A DNA stretch of 64,000 nt from Athripsodes cinereus (GCA_947579605.1 OX388314.1:25988000-26051999), one strand, 5' to 3'. Counted from the first letter of the stretch, positions 11,564-22,310 are shown. Notes: generated by a model not told the origin, from the sequence alone. Translations and numbers: made by a program.

Positions 11564-12143
11564 CTACGATTCACGGCCGCAGCGTGAAACGGTCGGTGTG
11601 ATGAGAGAGCGTGCAGCGAGGCGGGTACTACGTCGCGCAGGCTGGGGAGTGGCTATGTTAGCATGTCGAGTACGGGTGTGGGTCGTTGCGTTCGGGGGTG
11701 TTTGAGTGACGTCGATCGGTGGTGTATGGTTGACGGCTGTGCGAGAGGGAGCGATCGAGCGTGAAGATGAGTGATGCGTTTTTTCGATTACCGTTTGCCA
11801 GGCGAACGGTAATCGCTTACTGTCATCACGTGAATTCATACTGTGGTCCCGTTTGTGTATCTCAATCGCCTCGCGGTATACGCGCGAAGACTCGTTGTTG
11901 AGTTTGGCGATTGTTCGAGCTGAATCGAAGTCGATACAGTGTCCTTCAGTCATACTATGCATCGCTAGGGTAGAAGATGTTTTTTTACCCTTCACATCTA
12001 CTCTGTGTTCAGCCACTCGAGCAGATGTGCGGCGGTTAGTTTTGCCTATATAGACTTTAGGACAGTCTTTACACGGGACCTCGTATACACCGTGTGATTC
12101 GTTTGGGATGTGATCTTTAACACACCGCAGCATAGATTCAATT
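11564..12143 (-). CDS. Penelope-like element GIY-YIG endonuclease (partial)
   Basis: The minus-strand frame enters from the assembly gap and runs about 193 codons to a TAG at 11564. Near the gap it shows the GIY-YIG module typical of Penelope-like elements: GVYEVPCKDCPKVYIG (GVY and YIG motifs with a CxxC pair), then the arginine block RTSARVAEHR, and later SRVYREAIEIHK with the conserved-type glutamate. The last ~75 residues are a Ser/Thr/Arg-rich tail without known domains. In such elements this domain nicks target DNA for retrotransposition. The reverse transcriptase that should precede it lies in or beyond the 200-N gap. The frame is intact and GC-rich, suggesting a young copy. The reading frame right of the gap (12344-12406) should not be joined to it. 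Confidence 0.85.
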
Positions 12144-12343
12144 NNNNNNNNNNNNNNNNNNNNNNNNNNNNNNNNNNNNNNNNNNNNNNNNNNNNNNNNN
12201 NNNNNNNNNNNNNNNNNNNNNNNNNNNNNNNNNNNNNNNNNNNNNNNNNNNNNNNNNNNNNNNNNNNNNNNNNNNNNNNNNNNNNNNNNNNNNNNNNNNN
12301 NNNNNNNNNNNNNNNNNNNNNNNNNNNNNNNNNNNNNNNNNNN
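12144..12343. other. Assembly gap (200 N)
   Basis: Exactly 200 N bases, probably a fixed-size placeholder. It interrupts the Penelope-like element, so the true missing length is unknown. Confidence 0.98.
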
Positions 12344-12595
12344 ATATAGACAGTTAGGATAATGCCCCATCAGCAAATTATATGCTGGTGTAAGGAGGTG
12401 TAACATTATATTTCTTGCATCACTTCAATTTTGATTAAAAAATTAATTTAATATTTTAAATACCTTGTAACTTTTCTTGTTTTGTTATTATTAGTAATAT
12501 AAATACCAATTTTAGTTGATGTTCAATAATTGAAAATAATAAATATGGTATCGAAACAAGAGCAAACACGGTACTAACTAAAAACATACTAAGAA
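12344..12595. other. AT-rich sequence right of the gap
   Basis: No gene is seen. The bases next to the gap (12344-12400) may or may not be part of the Penelope-like element. Confidence 0.3.
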
Positions 12596-12900
12596 CATCA
12601 GAGATGAAAAAATTACCTGCTACTGCTGGCAAAACTCTCAGAAACAGAATAGGTAAGAAATACCTACTGAGATTAGGAACATATGCAATACGGAGGACAT
12701 CGTAAGATGGAGTAGGAAAAGGAGATGATTCTGGAGAGACCATGTGGATCGGATGGCTGAAAACAAAATCGTACGTATAGCTGCAAAGGAAACACCAGTC
12801 GGTTCACAGCTCCCAGGAAGACCACCAAAAAGATGAAAAGGCACCTGGTCTTCAGCATCACACGAGCCATCAACTTTGAACTAACAGATCGATGATCTAC
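12596..12900 (+). pseudogene. Degenerate LINE ORF2 C-terminal fragment
   Basis: Across shifted frames the plus strand reads AGKTLRNRIGKK, then a WRDHVDRMAENKIVRIA stretch (about 12737-12782), then GSQLPGRPPKRWKG. This is the tail of RTE-type non-LTR ORF2 proteins. Stops and frame changes show it is dead. The minus-strand frames at 12456-12873 are shadows. Confidence 0.65.
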
Positions 12901-13009
12901 ATCATAAAGAAGAAGAATTAATGACCTAGTTTCAAAAATTTTGTAACACTTTTTTAATAATACGAGTATATCAACACTCCAAAAAGTTTCGAGGGATTAA
13001 AAATAATTA

Positions 13010-13290
13010 TCACTTAGCTTTTTTCTAAAAGGAACGAAAATTCGTATAGGGGTTAAAAAGAATTGGTCTCTCATTCTATTCAGTAAGTTTTCAAGTGTTC
13101 CTTAAAAGGCAGGTGTTTGTAAAACAACACGTATAAAACATTTAACAGCTGAAATTCAGAGATGAGAAATACCACCCATTCTGAACGTCCTGATTTTTTT
13201 TGTACGAAGATGATTACCTATGTATTTATTACATGAGGTTAGTCTACTGCTTACCCCACTTATGAGAGATTGTATAGTATTAATTAAAAG
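13010..13290 (-). repeat. Dispersed repeat DR1 copy
   Basis: In reverse orientation it has the DR1 landmarks 'ggtctctcattctattcagt', 'ttccttaaaaggcagg', 'gaaattcagagatgag', 'cccattctgaacg' and 'taccccacttatgag'. Confidence 0.65.
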
Positions 13291-13599
13291 ACATAGAAAC
13301 AAACAATGATATTTATATGGGATTATATTAGGTATATTTTCAACCGACTTCAGTGCACCGCTTAGACTTTAGTAGACTGATGTAGGCAAGTCAACCGAAT
13401 CTAAGCGAAGTAAAACGGTATATTGTGGTTATTCACTAGTGTGTGACGAACAATACGATACGATAATACATACATACAAACTTAATAAAATTATACATTA
13501 ATAACAATACGATTATAACTATGTACATACACACATTCTGAAAACAGTAATAATTAATAAAATTTACGTGGTGCTTAAAAGTAACATACATGGTTATTT

Positions 13600-13745
13600 C
13601 AGTAAATTATCATCAGCATCACGCTGTTTCCTTTTTGGGATAGAAAGAAAGGATTGCCATTTATTCCTATCCATACATACAATTTTCGTGCATGTTCTCC
13701 TATTCAATGTGCTCAACATTTGTCAATCGTGTAGGATCTGGTTTA
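13600..13745 (-). pseudogene. Decayed LINE family 2 fragment
   Basis: The sequence parallels 7742-7890 at nucleotide level: 'catcacgctgtttcc', 'tgcatgttctcctattcaat', 'gtgctcaac', 'tgtaggatctg'. It carries indels and stops and is the 3' end of the same LINE family in minus orientation. Confidence 0.6.
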
Positions 13746-13784
13746 TAATAATTATATGTTGCTACAATTTATTTCTGGGGGTTT

Positions 13785-13862
13785 GGGTCGGGAATCAAAC
13801 CCGAGACCTCACGACTCAAAGGTTTACTCTACGTCACACCAGCCGCCTTACAATAGTGACTT
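13785..13862 (-). repeat. Second tRNA-like SINE relic
   Basis: On the minus strand it reads GGCGGCTGGTGTGACGTAGA, an arm-like middle, and GGTTTGATTCC as a B-box-like element. It differs from the main SINE. It could be a decayed tRNA-derived SINE head or a tRNA pseudogene. No intact cloverleaf was found by eye. Confidence 0.4.
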
Positions 13863-14249
13863 AGGCAACAGATCTTTTCAAAAATATATTAATTTAAGTA
13901 AACACATTAATTCGACTATTAAAGGGGCAGTCAATCATGTCCATTTTCATCAGCCAGTCCCCTTCTTGGTATATCATTAGGATCCCCTAAGCATAATATT
14001 ATTATTCTATAACCCTTTACATTTTATAAAATAACAATATCAGGAAACACATAGAGATGCATGATTTAATTTCATGTGGGTAATTTATGAATGTGTCATA
14101 TTAAACATAATTTACCCCATCTTTATAAATGTTCCTTGGATACACGAGAGTATAATTATGATTTACAGGGAGAAGTAGGTAGATTTCTTTTTGGATTCAA
14201 TCACGATGTTATAATTAGATCTTTTAAATAATATAACAAATCAAGTAAT
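13863..14249. other. AT-rich non-coding sequence
   Basis: No gene or recognised element is seen. Confidence 0.35.
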
Positions 14250-14430
14250 TTGTCTCATTGCGAGATTCGATTCGGGAGTAACACGGTTTTATGTCAGGCA
14301 AATCTGCCAGTCTATCAGAACTCTATTGCGGAGGGGCTTTCTCTAATTTTCAAAATTGATAGTATCTATTTAGATTTTTGCAAAGGTTTGGACAAAGGAT
14401 TCTTCTTAGTTTATTTTAAGGCAAAGCACC
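14250..14430 (+). pseudogene. LINE RT relic, motif A half
   Basis: An open 72-codon frame includes AEGLSLIFKIDSIYLDFCKG, which resembles the stretch leading into RT motif A (x-D-F-x-K-A-F-D). The catalytic-type region is degraded (KGLDKG). The matching downstream half of the same domain appears about 430 bp later at 14831-14945. Confidence 0.55.
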
Positions 14431-14668
14431 CGAATTCGAGTGAATTATGCCTATATATTATACAGTAGGATACATGTTACAAATTCATTTGGCAAACCAT
14501 CATGAAAAAAAACCCTATAACAATTAATGGAATGGTCGAAATAGCGCCTGTCCACAAGCCAGAGTGAGACGAGAATGGACAAAGGATTAAACAATATAAT
14601 ATTTCTCAGGAAATTGTCAATAAGGAAAAGAAAGGGCGGCTAAAGGTTTTCTGCAGGATATGACCGTT

Positions 14669-14827
14669 AGGCAGACCAAGACAAATATTGTTAAATATAT
14701 CAACCGAGATCTAGAGGAGCTAAATGCTAAAGACGACTGGCATTCCATTGCTCAAGATAGAAAGGCTCGGAAATCTATTGTTTTGGAGGCATATGTCCTA
14801 CAAGGGCTTTTCGGCCATCGGATGTAA
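14669..14827 (+). pseudogene. LINE ORF2 C-terminus inserted between the two RT halves
   Basis: A frame of 52 codons ends at TAA 14825-14827. It reads RQTKTNIVKYINRDLEEL, then DDWHSIAQDRKARKSIVLEA, then LQGL. This matches the extreme C-terminal pattern of non-LTR ORF2 proteins (a W--LAQDR--W--I--EA element). It comes from a different part of a LINE than its neighbours, so it is a nested insertion or rearrangement. Confidence 0.6.
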
Positions 14828-14830
14828 GTA

Positions 14831-14960
14831 CATAAGTAAATTGTCAATGATTGGTATAAGGGGCACGCTGCTTCAGTGGTTTGAGAGTTATTAGTTAAGC
14901 GATCGTAAATTACTGGTTAAAATAAAAGACGCCTGCTCTTCTCAATATTCTCAGCATCAA
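14831..14960 (+). pseudogene. LINE RT relic, downstream half
   Basis: In frame: KLSMIGIRGTLLQWFESY, one stop, LSDRKLLVKIKDACSSQYS. This is the 'G-I-G-LL-W--SYL--R---V' block that follows motif A in Jockey-like reverse transcriptases. It is dead (internal stop) and separated from motif A by the inserted fragment. Confidence 0.65.
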
Positions 14961-15534
14961 TCGGATTTGTTTTGTCCTATTGTATTGTTAGGTTTATAGT
15001 AATATATTGTATTGTATACATAGTTGTTTGGGTATTGTAATAATGCATAGGTATATAGGTACGTGCATTGCAATGGACGGGTTTGCATTGCGGGCGTATA
15101 CCTGTAGAAGAGGTGGTAAGTGCCTACCTCATTGGTGTTGGTCAGTGAAACATATACATGTTGCATACCTACAGATGCTATATGAATATCATTTTAAATA
15201 TAATTTAAATTTAAAATAATATTTCCCACCCTTAAAAATAAGTCATGTTATTCCAATTTGGTATTGTTGATAAATATTCCAAGTGGAAACCCTGTTTTGA
15301 GATCTCAGATTCTGAGATTTGTTGATTTCCCTGACATCAAAATTTCCAAGCTTTGATAAAATTGGTTTAAATATATTTTTTTAAAGTTACCCATGGAAAA
15401 CGTAATTAGAAAATTTTCTCCTCCTTCCGATTGAATTTCGGACAATGCGATTTTGTGAAATAAATATTAAATTGATAAAATTGTTAATCAAACAATAAAG
15501 TTTTAAGTGAAATAAATAAATTTTACAAACTTAC
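14961..15534. other. AT-rich non-coding sequence
   Basis: No gene is seen. The opposing short frames at 14957-15219 overlap each other and look random. Confidence 0.35.
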
Positions 15535-15575
15535 CAAATTTCAAAATTCTTTGACATCAACTGGATGAGTTCAAC
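15535..15575 (-). CDS. Candidate internal exon of an unidentified minus-strand host gene
   Basis: On the minus strand a 41-base segment lies between a pyrimidine-rich acceptor (TTTTTTGTTTCAG) and a strong donor (G|GTAAGTTTG). Only the first frame is open, giving VELIQLMSKNFEI plus two leftover bases; the other two frames hit TGA. Read after the exon candidate at 58121-58174 (which ends in phase 0), the join is in frame. No family is recognised. The implied intron of about 42 kb would hold most of the repeats listed here. Support is splice-site quality and frame only. Confidence 0.5.
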
Positions 15576-15664
15576 CTGAAACAAAAAATAAAATAAATTA
15601 AAATCTTACAATAGGTATCTTTTTGTCTTAAATTTATTATTTAATCAAGTTATCATTATCTTCA

Positions 15665-15965
15665 TCATCACCATGACCTAGCATCCCTTAAGGGGCGGGC
15701 AAAAAGGGTCAAGCGCCATTAACTCCTACCGTTGCATATTACACTCTTTACTTCCGTCACTATCATACAATTCCACTGCTCAACACATCTCCGTCTTGTA
15801 GAATCTGGCTTGTAATATGATAATTTCATTTGTCATGTGATCCTTGAACGGCCATGTCTTCGGGCACCAATCCTCATTTCTTAGCCATTCTCTCCTCATT
15901 CATTCTTTCTATGTTCCAAACTACTGTAGCTTATTGTATTATTCACATTCATTTTTGTTTTTGCC
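15665..15965 (-). pseudogene. Decayed LINE family 2 fragment
   Basis: Nucleotide landmarks match the 7742-8059 copy in the same orientation: 'aagcgccattaactcctacc', 'tacttccgtcactatcatac', 'ctgctcaacaca', 'tgatccttgaacggcc', 'cggg(c)accaatcctca'. Many indels are present and no frame remains. Confidence 0.65.
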
Positions 15966-16059
15966 CCAGATTTGATTCTACACACTTCTCTTATGATATT
16001 ATGGACTCAATCTCAGACATTCTCCGTGAATTCTTCTCAATTATTTCGTTTTTACAACG

Positions 16060-16215
16060 TATTTTATTTATTTATTTATTTATTCATTCTTAACTATACA
16101 TTGATCACAATAATATATACAATTTTATAGAAAAATGCATTCAAATTAGATATCATCAATATACAGAGGGTGAGTTAATCGCAAAGGCGCGATCTCTTCC
16201 AATAATCCAAATTTA
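16060..16215 (-). repeat. DR2 copy with (TTTA)n
   Basis: It starts in a TTTATTTATTTATT run (the complement of an A-rich tail), then 'caatatacagagggtgag' and 'gcgatctcttccaat'. This is the DR2 terminal repeat in minus orientation. Confidence 0.65.
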
Positions 16216-16879
16216 CCTATACCGCCTTCATCCTTCTTCAAATATGTTCAAATTTCGCTTGAATAAATAAAAATTGGTACCGGGACGGGCGAGTGCGCCA
16301 ACTGTTTGATACGAAAAAATAATTGCGTTGATAAAGTGTTGTAGAGGGCGTCCCCTATTCTCGTAATAACAATATTATTATTAATTATTACGAGTATCGG
16401 CATCTATTTGGAACTCTCTCGTTTTTATAGCATGGGGAGTAAACACACAGATCAATTGTTTTGATTCTGGTGCGTCCATACAAACATGCATAGGCAAATA
16501 CATTATAGGTTCGCTCATAGGTTTCTGATATTAATATAAGTTAAAATATTATTAATATTATAATTTATCTAAAACAGAACAAACCTACTACCAAATATAA
16601 GAGCAAATTGAAAACATTACTGTTCAAGAGAAGTCATGGCGCCCTTGAGATGCTCACGGATCAATAAAGTAATAATATTACTATATTGACTCTCCTATTC
16701 CATAACTCAAGAGTAGAAATTTGGTGAAATAACTTTATTTGTCGGATATTTTAGGAGTCCAAGCACTCCTATTTATCCGTTTAGGTGACAATTTATTTAT
16801 CTATCAACTAAGAGTAGAAATGTCTTACATTCGAGAAATCAACATTTTTATAATGATAGATGTTGTAGCCAATGCGCAA
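16216..16879. other. AT-rich non-coding sequence
   Basis: No gene is seen. The 65-codon frame at 16739-16936 crosses the boundary of the 710-bp element and is not supported. Confidence 0.35.
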
Positions 16880-17589
16880 TCCACACATAAATATTTGAGT
16901 CGGTTCGTATGTGCGTATGTCCTCAATGGACTCTGAAATAAGGAAAGACAGAAGTAAAATAATACACTCTATACGAGGTCTCATCTCCTGGGCAGGTTCA
17001 AGGCTAAAAACATTTTAAATATCTTATGTATTGATAAAGATATTACAATTTTAATGAGATTCCCATACATTCGCTTGACAAAATTGCCAAGCGAATGTAT
17101 GAAAATCCAATATTTATAGTCAAACATTTTTCATTGTATTGAATTAATTTCAAAATGGATGTAACAATAAATAAAACAATACTGAAACTAAATAATTAGG
17201 GACTGTTTACATAATGAAACATTGTGATTGCTAATGACAAAAAATCCTGAATTATGAGAATAAAAATTGCATATTTTTGACATTTTGAGCTATTTTCATA
17301 ATGGAGGATATTATGAGACCATAGAAATCCATACTGTAGAATAAGAATAGTATTATGTAAAAAATCCATAAACGATGTTAATTGATTTTTTGTATAAATA
17401 AATACAAAAGTACCTCGGTACTAGCCATAAGAACCTATTTATTTTCGCCTAATATTTTTCTTTACTTTTCATGGCAAATCACTTGAAGATTTATGTAGGT
17501 ACTACAAACTAAAAATACCAATTTTAACCCATGTATTTGCACGGTTTCTGTTTATTTAAACCCGAGCAATGCCGGGTTACAAAAGCTTG
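16880..17589 (+). mobile_element. 710-bp Helitron-like element, copy 1
   Basis: A 710-base block is repeated, with only two differences noticed by eye, at 61864-62573. It starts TCCACAC after a host A. It ends with a hairpin (AACCCG, AGCAATGC, CGGGTT), about ten bases, then GCTTG before a host T. A 5' TC, a 3' hairpin near the end and insertion between A and T without duplication fit a non-autonomous Helitron. The terminal CTTG departs from the usual CTRR. Inside, 17067-17102 contains a perfect 14-bp hairpin (CATACATTCGCTTG arms). It has no ORF. Confidence 0.75.
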
Positions 17590-17945
17590 TAAAGAATAAA
17601 ATAAATAAATAAATAATCACGCCACTGAATATCATTACGTTTTTTTGTTAAATTTATATAAATGGAGTTTATATGTAAAAATAACACTGTTCAATTTTCA
17701 CAAAAACTTTATTTAAGCTCGAATACTTTAGTCAAGACTGCTTGATATCATCAAGAGTATACCTATATTAATTTTCTTACATATTAATTGTCTCAATAAG
17801 TTTTTACACTACGTGAATCCACAAGCTTTTGAGCAATAAATTGAGTTGTTGATTTTGTCATATTATATGCAAATTTAACACACGAAGCTTGAATAATTTT
17901 CTTGCAATTTGTATACTAATTCTTTTTCTTCCTGCAATTCGGTGT
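17590..17945. other. AT-rich non-coding sequence
   Basis: No gene or recognised element is seen. Confidence 0.35.
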
Positions 17946-18702
17946 ATTTTTATTTTTATTATTCTTCTACATAATTCCATACGATTATAATTATTATATA
18001 TATATATATATATATATATATTTAGTTACAATCCATTGGATTGGTCTGCAACGAGTTTGGTTTTTCTTCTCCATTCCTCCCTATTCTCAGCCAATCTTTT
18101 AAGCTCTACGTATGAGCCACAGTTCATGTCCCTCTTCAGTTGGTCCATATATGCGTCTCTTGGTCGGCCTCTGCCATTTGTTCCCTCGGTCTTACCCTCC
18201 GCGATGGCGATGAGTAGTCCTGGGTGCCTGATGTTGTGGCCAATCCAGTTAGCTCGTTGTTGGCTGATTCTCTTAAGGAGTTGCCTTTTTTCGCCTACCC
18301 TGGTTAATACTTCTTCGTTTTCGACGTGCTCCGACCAATGGATCTTAAGCATGTGTCTGTAGCACCATTATGTCTGTAGCATTATTATATAAGTCCTAGA
18401 TAAAACAACGCCAACTTATTTGGTAGTTTTTGTTATATACCTACATAACTGACGGTGTGCATATTTTTATTATTATTCTACATAATTCCATACGATTATA
18501 ATTATTATATAAGTCCTAGATAAAACAACGCCAACTTATTTGGTAGTTTTTGTTATATACCTACATAACTGACGGTGTGCATATTTTTATTATTATTCTA
18601 CATAATTCCATACAATTATAATTATTATATAAGTCCTAGATAAAACAACGTCAACTTATTTGGTAGTTTTTGTTATATACCTACATAACTGACGGTGTGC
18701 AA
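17946..18702. repeat. 120-bp tandem repeat interrupted by a LINE insertion
   Basis: Units begin at 18381, 18501 and 18621 (key run ATTATTATATAAGTCCTAG) with an exact 120-bp period and almost no differences. The third unit stops near 18702. The end of a further unit lies upstream at about 17946-17999, separated from the rest by the RTE fragment, so the array existed before the insertion. It is non-coding. Confidence 0.9.
18000..18380 (-). mobile_element. RTE-like LINE, 5'-truncated insertion inside the tandem array
   Basis: It has a (TA)n 3' tail (18000-18021), then about 108 codons of ORF2 C-terminus (18026-18352, minus) closely matching the 22380-23897 copy: HWSEHVENEEVL, RANWIGHNIRHPG, GRGRPRDAYMDQLK, RRKTKLVADQSNGL. 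The decamer ATTATTATAT occurs on both sides (17990-17999 and 18381-18390) and fits a target-site duplication. The 5' junction repeats 'tgtctgtagca', a filler typical of abortive reverse transcription. Confidence 0.85.
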
Positions 18703-18754
18703 AAAGTAATAAAATATCTAATAAGTAACTATTACAATTAATAATAATGCAACA

Positions 18755-18850
18755 CTTGTAAGAGTGTCCATTGTGCCCTGTCACATGCACTATGGTGGAT
18801 ATTTTTGACGCATCTCCACGTGCTGTGTTTCGACCCGATAAATAATAAAA
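18755..18850 (+). repeat. Dispersed repeat shared with 49845-49985
   Basis: The run 'tgtccattgtgccctgtcac' through 'tatggtggatatttttgac' and 'cgtgctgtg' recurs at 49848 with few changes. This copy lacks about 50 bases present in the other. Its nature is unknown. Confidence 0.7.
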
Positions 18851-19639
18851 AATAATAATAATAAAACTACAAAAAACAGAAACAGCAAGTAAATGCGTAA
18901 TACGCACTTGTATAATAATATGTAAAATATAAGTGGGTAGGTACCTACAAATTAAAGTGATACATTGATGTACAACAATATATAGATAAAGCATATATGG
19001 AGTACACCTAATAATGTAGGTAGGTACTCTGATACAAAAATTGCGTAAGTGAGATAAGTGAGTAGGTACCTACAATAAGGAGTATTGTGGACATGTGTAA
19101 GTTGATAACTGATAGCAATAGTATGTATCAAACACTTGGTAATAAGGCCCTCATAAGTACTACCGTAATAGGTTGAAGGGAAACCATAAATCAGTCGAGC
19201 ATGTACTATACGTATGTATGTATATTATATTGTTAGGTATGAACAATTCCACTATCTATCTACTCTTTCAACTAGGAAGGACTATCGTAATTTTATGTTG
19301 TGATCTTATCAAAATAAAACATCGATTCTTGTTAAATTATATGATCGGTGGATTCATGAAATTTCTTATGAGCATTGGTCAAGATTTTACGGGAGATAAA
19401 AAAAAAACTGTTTTACCAAATTCCTCATAAACAACCTACCATCTCATTAAATAGTAGATAGGACTCACTTAAGATACATGGATATAGGTATAGGTTTATG
19501 GTTGTATATGCTTATATTTTTTTTACATTTTTGTATTAATATACGTATTATTGCTTCATATCATATTCTTTTTTTCTGTTTTATATGCCCTATGCATTTT
19601 AATTGATATAAACTTACTTTATGATAAAACATACTTATC
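18851..19639. other. AT-rich non-coding sequence
   Basis: No gene is seen. Frames of 112 codons (18656-18994, minus) and 85 codons (19173-19430) show no domain and are AT-driven. Confidence 0.35.
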
Positions 19640-19730
19640 AGACACCTGAAGACATTGCCTCAAGGCAATATGTACGCCTTTTGTACAATTCTATTGTGAC
19701 AATAAAATGTTTATTTTTATTATTATTAGA
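19640..19730 (+). repeat. Retroelement 3' end with (TTA)n tail
   Basis: CACCTGAAGACATTGCC, TCAA, GGCAATATGTACGCC forms a 6-bp hairpin. CAATAAAATG and a TTA microsatellite follow. The shape is that of a LINE or SINE 3' end. The CTGAAGA plus stem resembles a hammerhead core, but the required GAA is missing. Confidence 0.45.
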
Positions 19731-20927
19731 TGACATTTTCCATGTGTCTTGTAATTCAATTTTTTTTTTATTTTATTTTACAGTTATATCTAATTTCTAG
19801 GCATGATTCTAAAAAAATCAACAGAATCATTTTTAAGTACATACATGTGAGTTTTTACAAATTATCCATAAAAAAACAACAAGCAAGAAATTAAATTTCT
19901 CTCAATAACTGTAACCGTGGATATCTCGGAGCGACTCAATGAAATGAATGATTTGATATCAATGTCTCATTTTTGAAAAATTTTACGTTTGGCAGGTTTC
20001 AGGAATCTACTGAAAATAGGTTAAACCCTGAATAAAATAGAGTAGGTAAGTTTTTTTGGTAAACAAAAAACTATTACTAAATTTCATACAGATTTTATTA
20101 TTTTGAAAATAATGAAAAATATTATTGAAAGTTCATACTTTTTTATGATCTGCGAAATAAAGGAACAAATTATTTTCAAAAATATAGGTAGGTAGCACAT
20201 TATTTTTTGATGAATTTAACATCCTGTAGATGTTCAAAATAGCCAAAAAAAGGAAAAATTGTTATTCCAATTAGCTGCCATATTTCGCCATTATGTTTGG
20301 CTACAATTTTGTTTCTTGAAAATAAGAGATCCTTAGTCGATCACTACATAGATGGCGTTTTAGTCGCCATATTGAACAGTGGACAAAATAAATATCATTT
20401 TTCCTTTTTCGATTATTTTGATATTTGCTCGATGAGTATTCGATGTTTTTTTTTTAATAATATTCTCATTCCCTTTAGGCATAAAGATAATATGACTTCG
20501 ATTCTCATGCATGTCGTTAGAATTACATATTATGAATATGGTGACTGAGTACTCATACATCCATATTATGATGGGCAATAGGTACTTCGTATTAAGGTAC
20601 TCAACTGTGTTCCTTTAATGATATCTAATCTATGTTATACTATTCAATGTTCATGGTATGAGACTCAAGACGGTACTTTTATAATATTATATTACTTCCT
20701 GATAACAAACTACACTCCTTGGTCGCAATGTTATAATCATCCTGATTTTATCGAAATTTTACATTCATAATGTAATAATGTTAAATTTCGATATAATTGT
20801 TTAATGCAGGTAATCGTAAATTTTCTTGTATAAGGATTAGAAAATATTCAATTCAGCGATAAGGTACGACATACATCCTGAAGGTTTTATTTTTATTGAC
20901 ACGACGAGAGTAACTCACTCATTGATG
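19731..20927. other. AT-rich non-coding sequence
   Basis: No gene is seen. The complementary frames at 20297-20578 overlap on opposite strands and have no recognisable features. Confidence 0.35.
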
Positions 20928-21104
20928 AGTTCGTCGGTAGCCTGGAGGTAGAGTCTCAGTCTTGTGAACATGAGGTCCGTGGTTCGATCCAAGGTGCTGG
21001 CAAACTCCCCTTTCACGACACAAGCTTTTAGCTTACTGTGAAAGATATATAACGTTGTATATGAGTTTATAACAAAAACCCAGATATATTAAAAAAAAAA
21101 AAAA
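20928..21104 (+). mobile_element. tRNA-derived SINE, copy 2
   Basis: Same head (GTAGCCTGGAGGTAGAG, then GGTTCGATCC), body ('cctttcacgacacaagctt') and A-tail as copy 1, with a few substitutions. It is followed directly by a Penelope-type relic. Confidence 0.85.
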
Positions 21105-21180
21105 GTCTGCCACCTCAATGCCATAATTGCTGGCCTCAGGACAAATTCCTGAACAAAACGTTGGGCAGAAGCCAAAATAT
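21105..21180 (+). mobile_element. Penelope-like terminal relic
   Basis: CTGGCCTCAGGA, a short loop, TCCTGAACAAAACGTTGGGC and AGAAGCCAA align with the complement of 11415-11462. The 6-bp stem TCAGGA/TCCTGA is intact but the core CTGATGA is not. No coding part remains. Confidence 0.5.
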
Positions 21181-22104
21181 TTTTCAAGGCATTTTCATTT
21201 TTATATAAGACAAAGTCATTTTCAAAGTAAAAAGACATCTCTCTCTCGATCAATAATTTACAATAGAAAGAAATACTCGTTTAAATTTACCTAATTATAG
21301 AATTTTACTACGTGTGCACCGACACCATTAAACAAGTTTTTTCAAGACTATTAGGTATATGTAAAACATCCAGAAAAAAAAAATTATATACACACATATA
21401 TGTATATATATCTCGTACACAAATAATTACTGTTTTATGTCTTATTATTGAGAGGAAATGATACAAGTTTATTGATACTATATATTTTATCTTCATGTCC
21501 TATCGCTTTTATGTCCCTAAAAGGTTAGAAAGTTCCCATTTTGGAAACGATGCGACGTCGTTAAACTTTATGATAAGTAATCATTTGGATGTCTGTGAAC
21601 TGTGTTGTAATATAAGCTTTTATCTTATACAAAAATAACCAATCATACTCTAGATATTATCCAGAATTATATTTATTTTTTTAAATCAATGCCTAAATGA
21701 ATGAACTAAATGATCTTCCGTGATTTCAATTAAAAAAAAAACACATTTATAATTTTATTAATGATGATTTCCGTTGCACATTTTACATAAATTTATATGC
21801 AGAAAATATAAGACATCGTAATCAAAAATATATTTTGAATATAGTACAAAGAAACTAAATACCATAATTACTTTAAGACAGACATAAAGGAAATCATAAT
21901 ATTAAACCGCTATCAATTAATCAAGGGCTAATGAAATCTCAAAAAAAAAAAATTGAAATAATAATATTAATGCATTCATGAAACTTGTGCTATGATCACA
22001 TGGTGGCTATAAGCTTTCGCTTCTTTACTAGCTTTCAAATTGTGAAAATATATTTCGTTTCGTCGTGTTTATGTATCGGAATTAACTTCGTTAAACTTAA
22101 AGCA
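21181..22104. other. AT-rich non-coding sequence
   Basis: No gene or recognised element is seen apart from short A/T tracts. Confidence 0.35.
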
Positions 22105-22250
22105 GGTACCTATTTATTTATTTATTTATTTATAAATTGATAACAAACAATGTCAAAGAGAAATACATGCAAATTAAATTCCATCTATATACAGAGGACA
22201 AGTAAGTAAGTGGCAAGGGTGCAATTTCTTCCAACTAAACCAACTATAAT
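22105..22250 (-). repeat. DR2 copy with (TTTA)n
   Basis: A TTTATTTATTTATTTA run is followed by 'atatacagaggacaagt' and 'gcaatttcttccaac', a diverged DR2 in minus orientation. Confidence 0.6.
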
Positions 22251-22310
22251 TATAATAAAATTAGTACTATTTATTATTGTTAATTGTTACTGTTGATTAA
22301 AACTAACGGA

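Noticed and set aside
11281..18021. TA runs at 11281-11301 and 18000-18021 as independent microsatellites
   Set aside because: The run at 18000 is the 3' tail of the RTE insertion; the one at 11281 is a plain microsatellite of no further interest.
19648..19690. Hammerhead-like CTGAAGA plus perfect 6-bp stem
   Set aside because: The sequence after stem II is ATGTACG, not GAA, so the catalytic box is missing.
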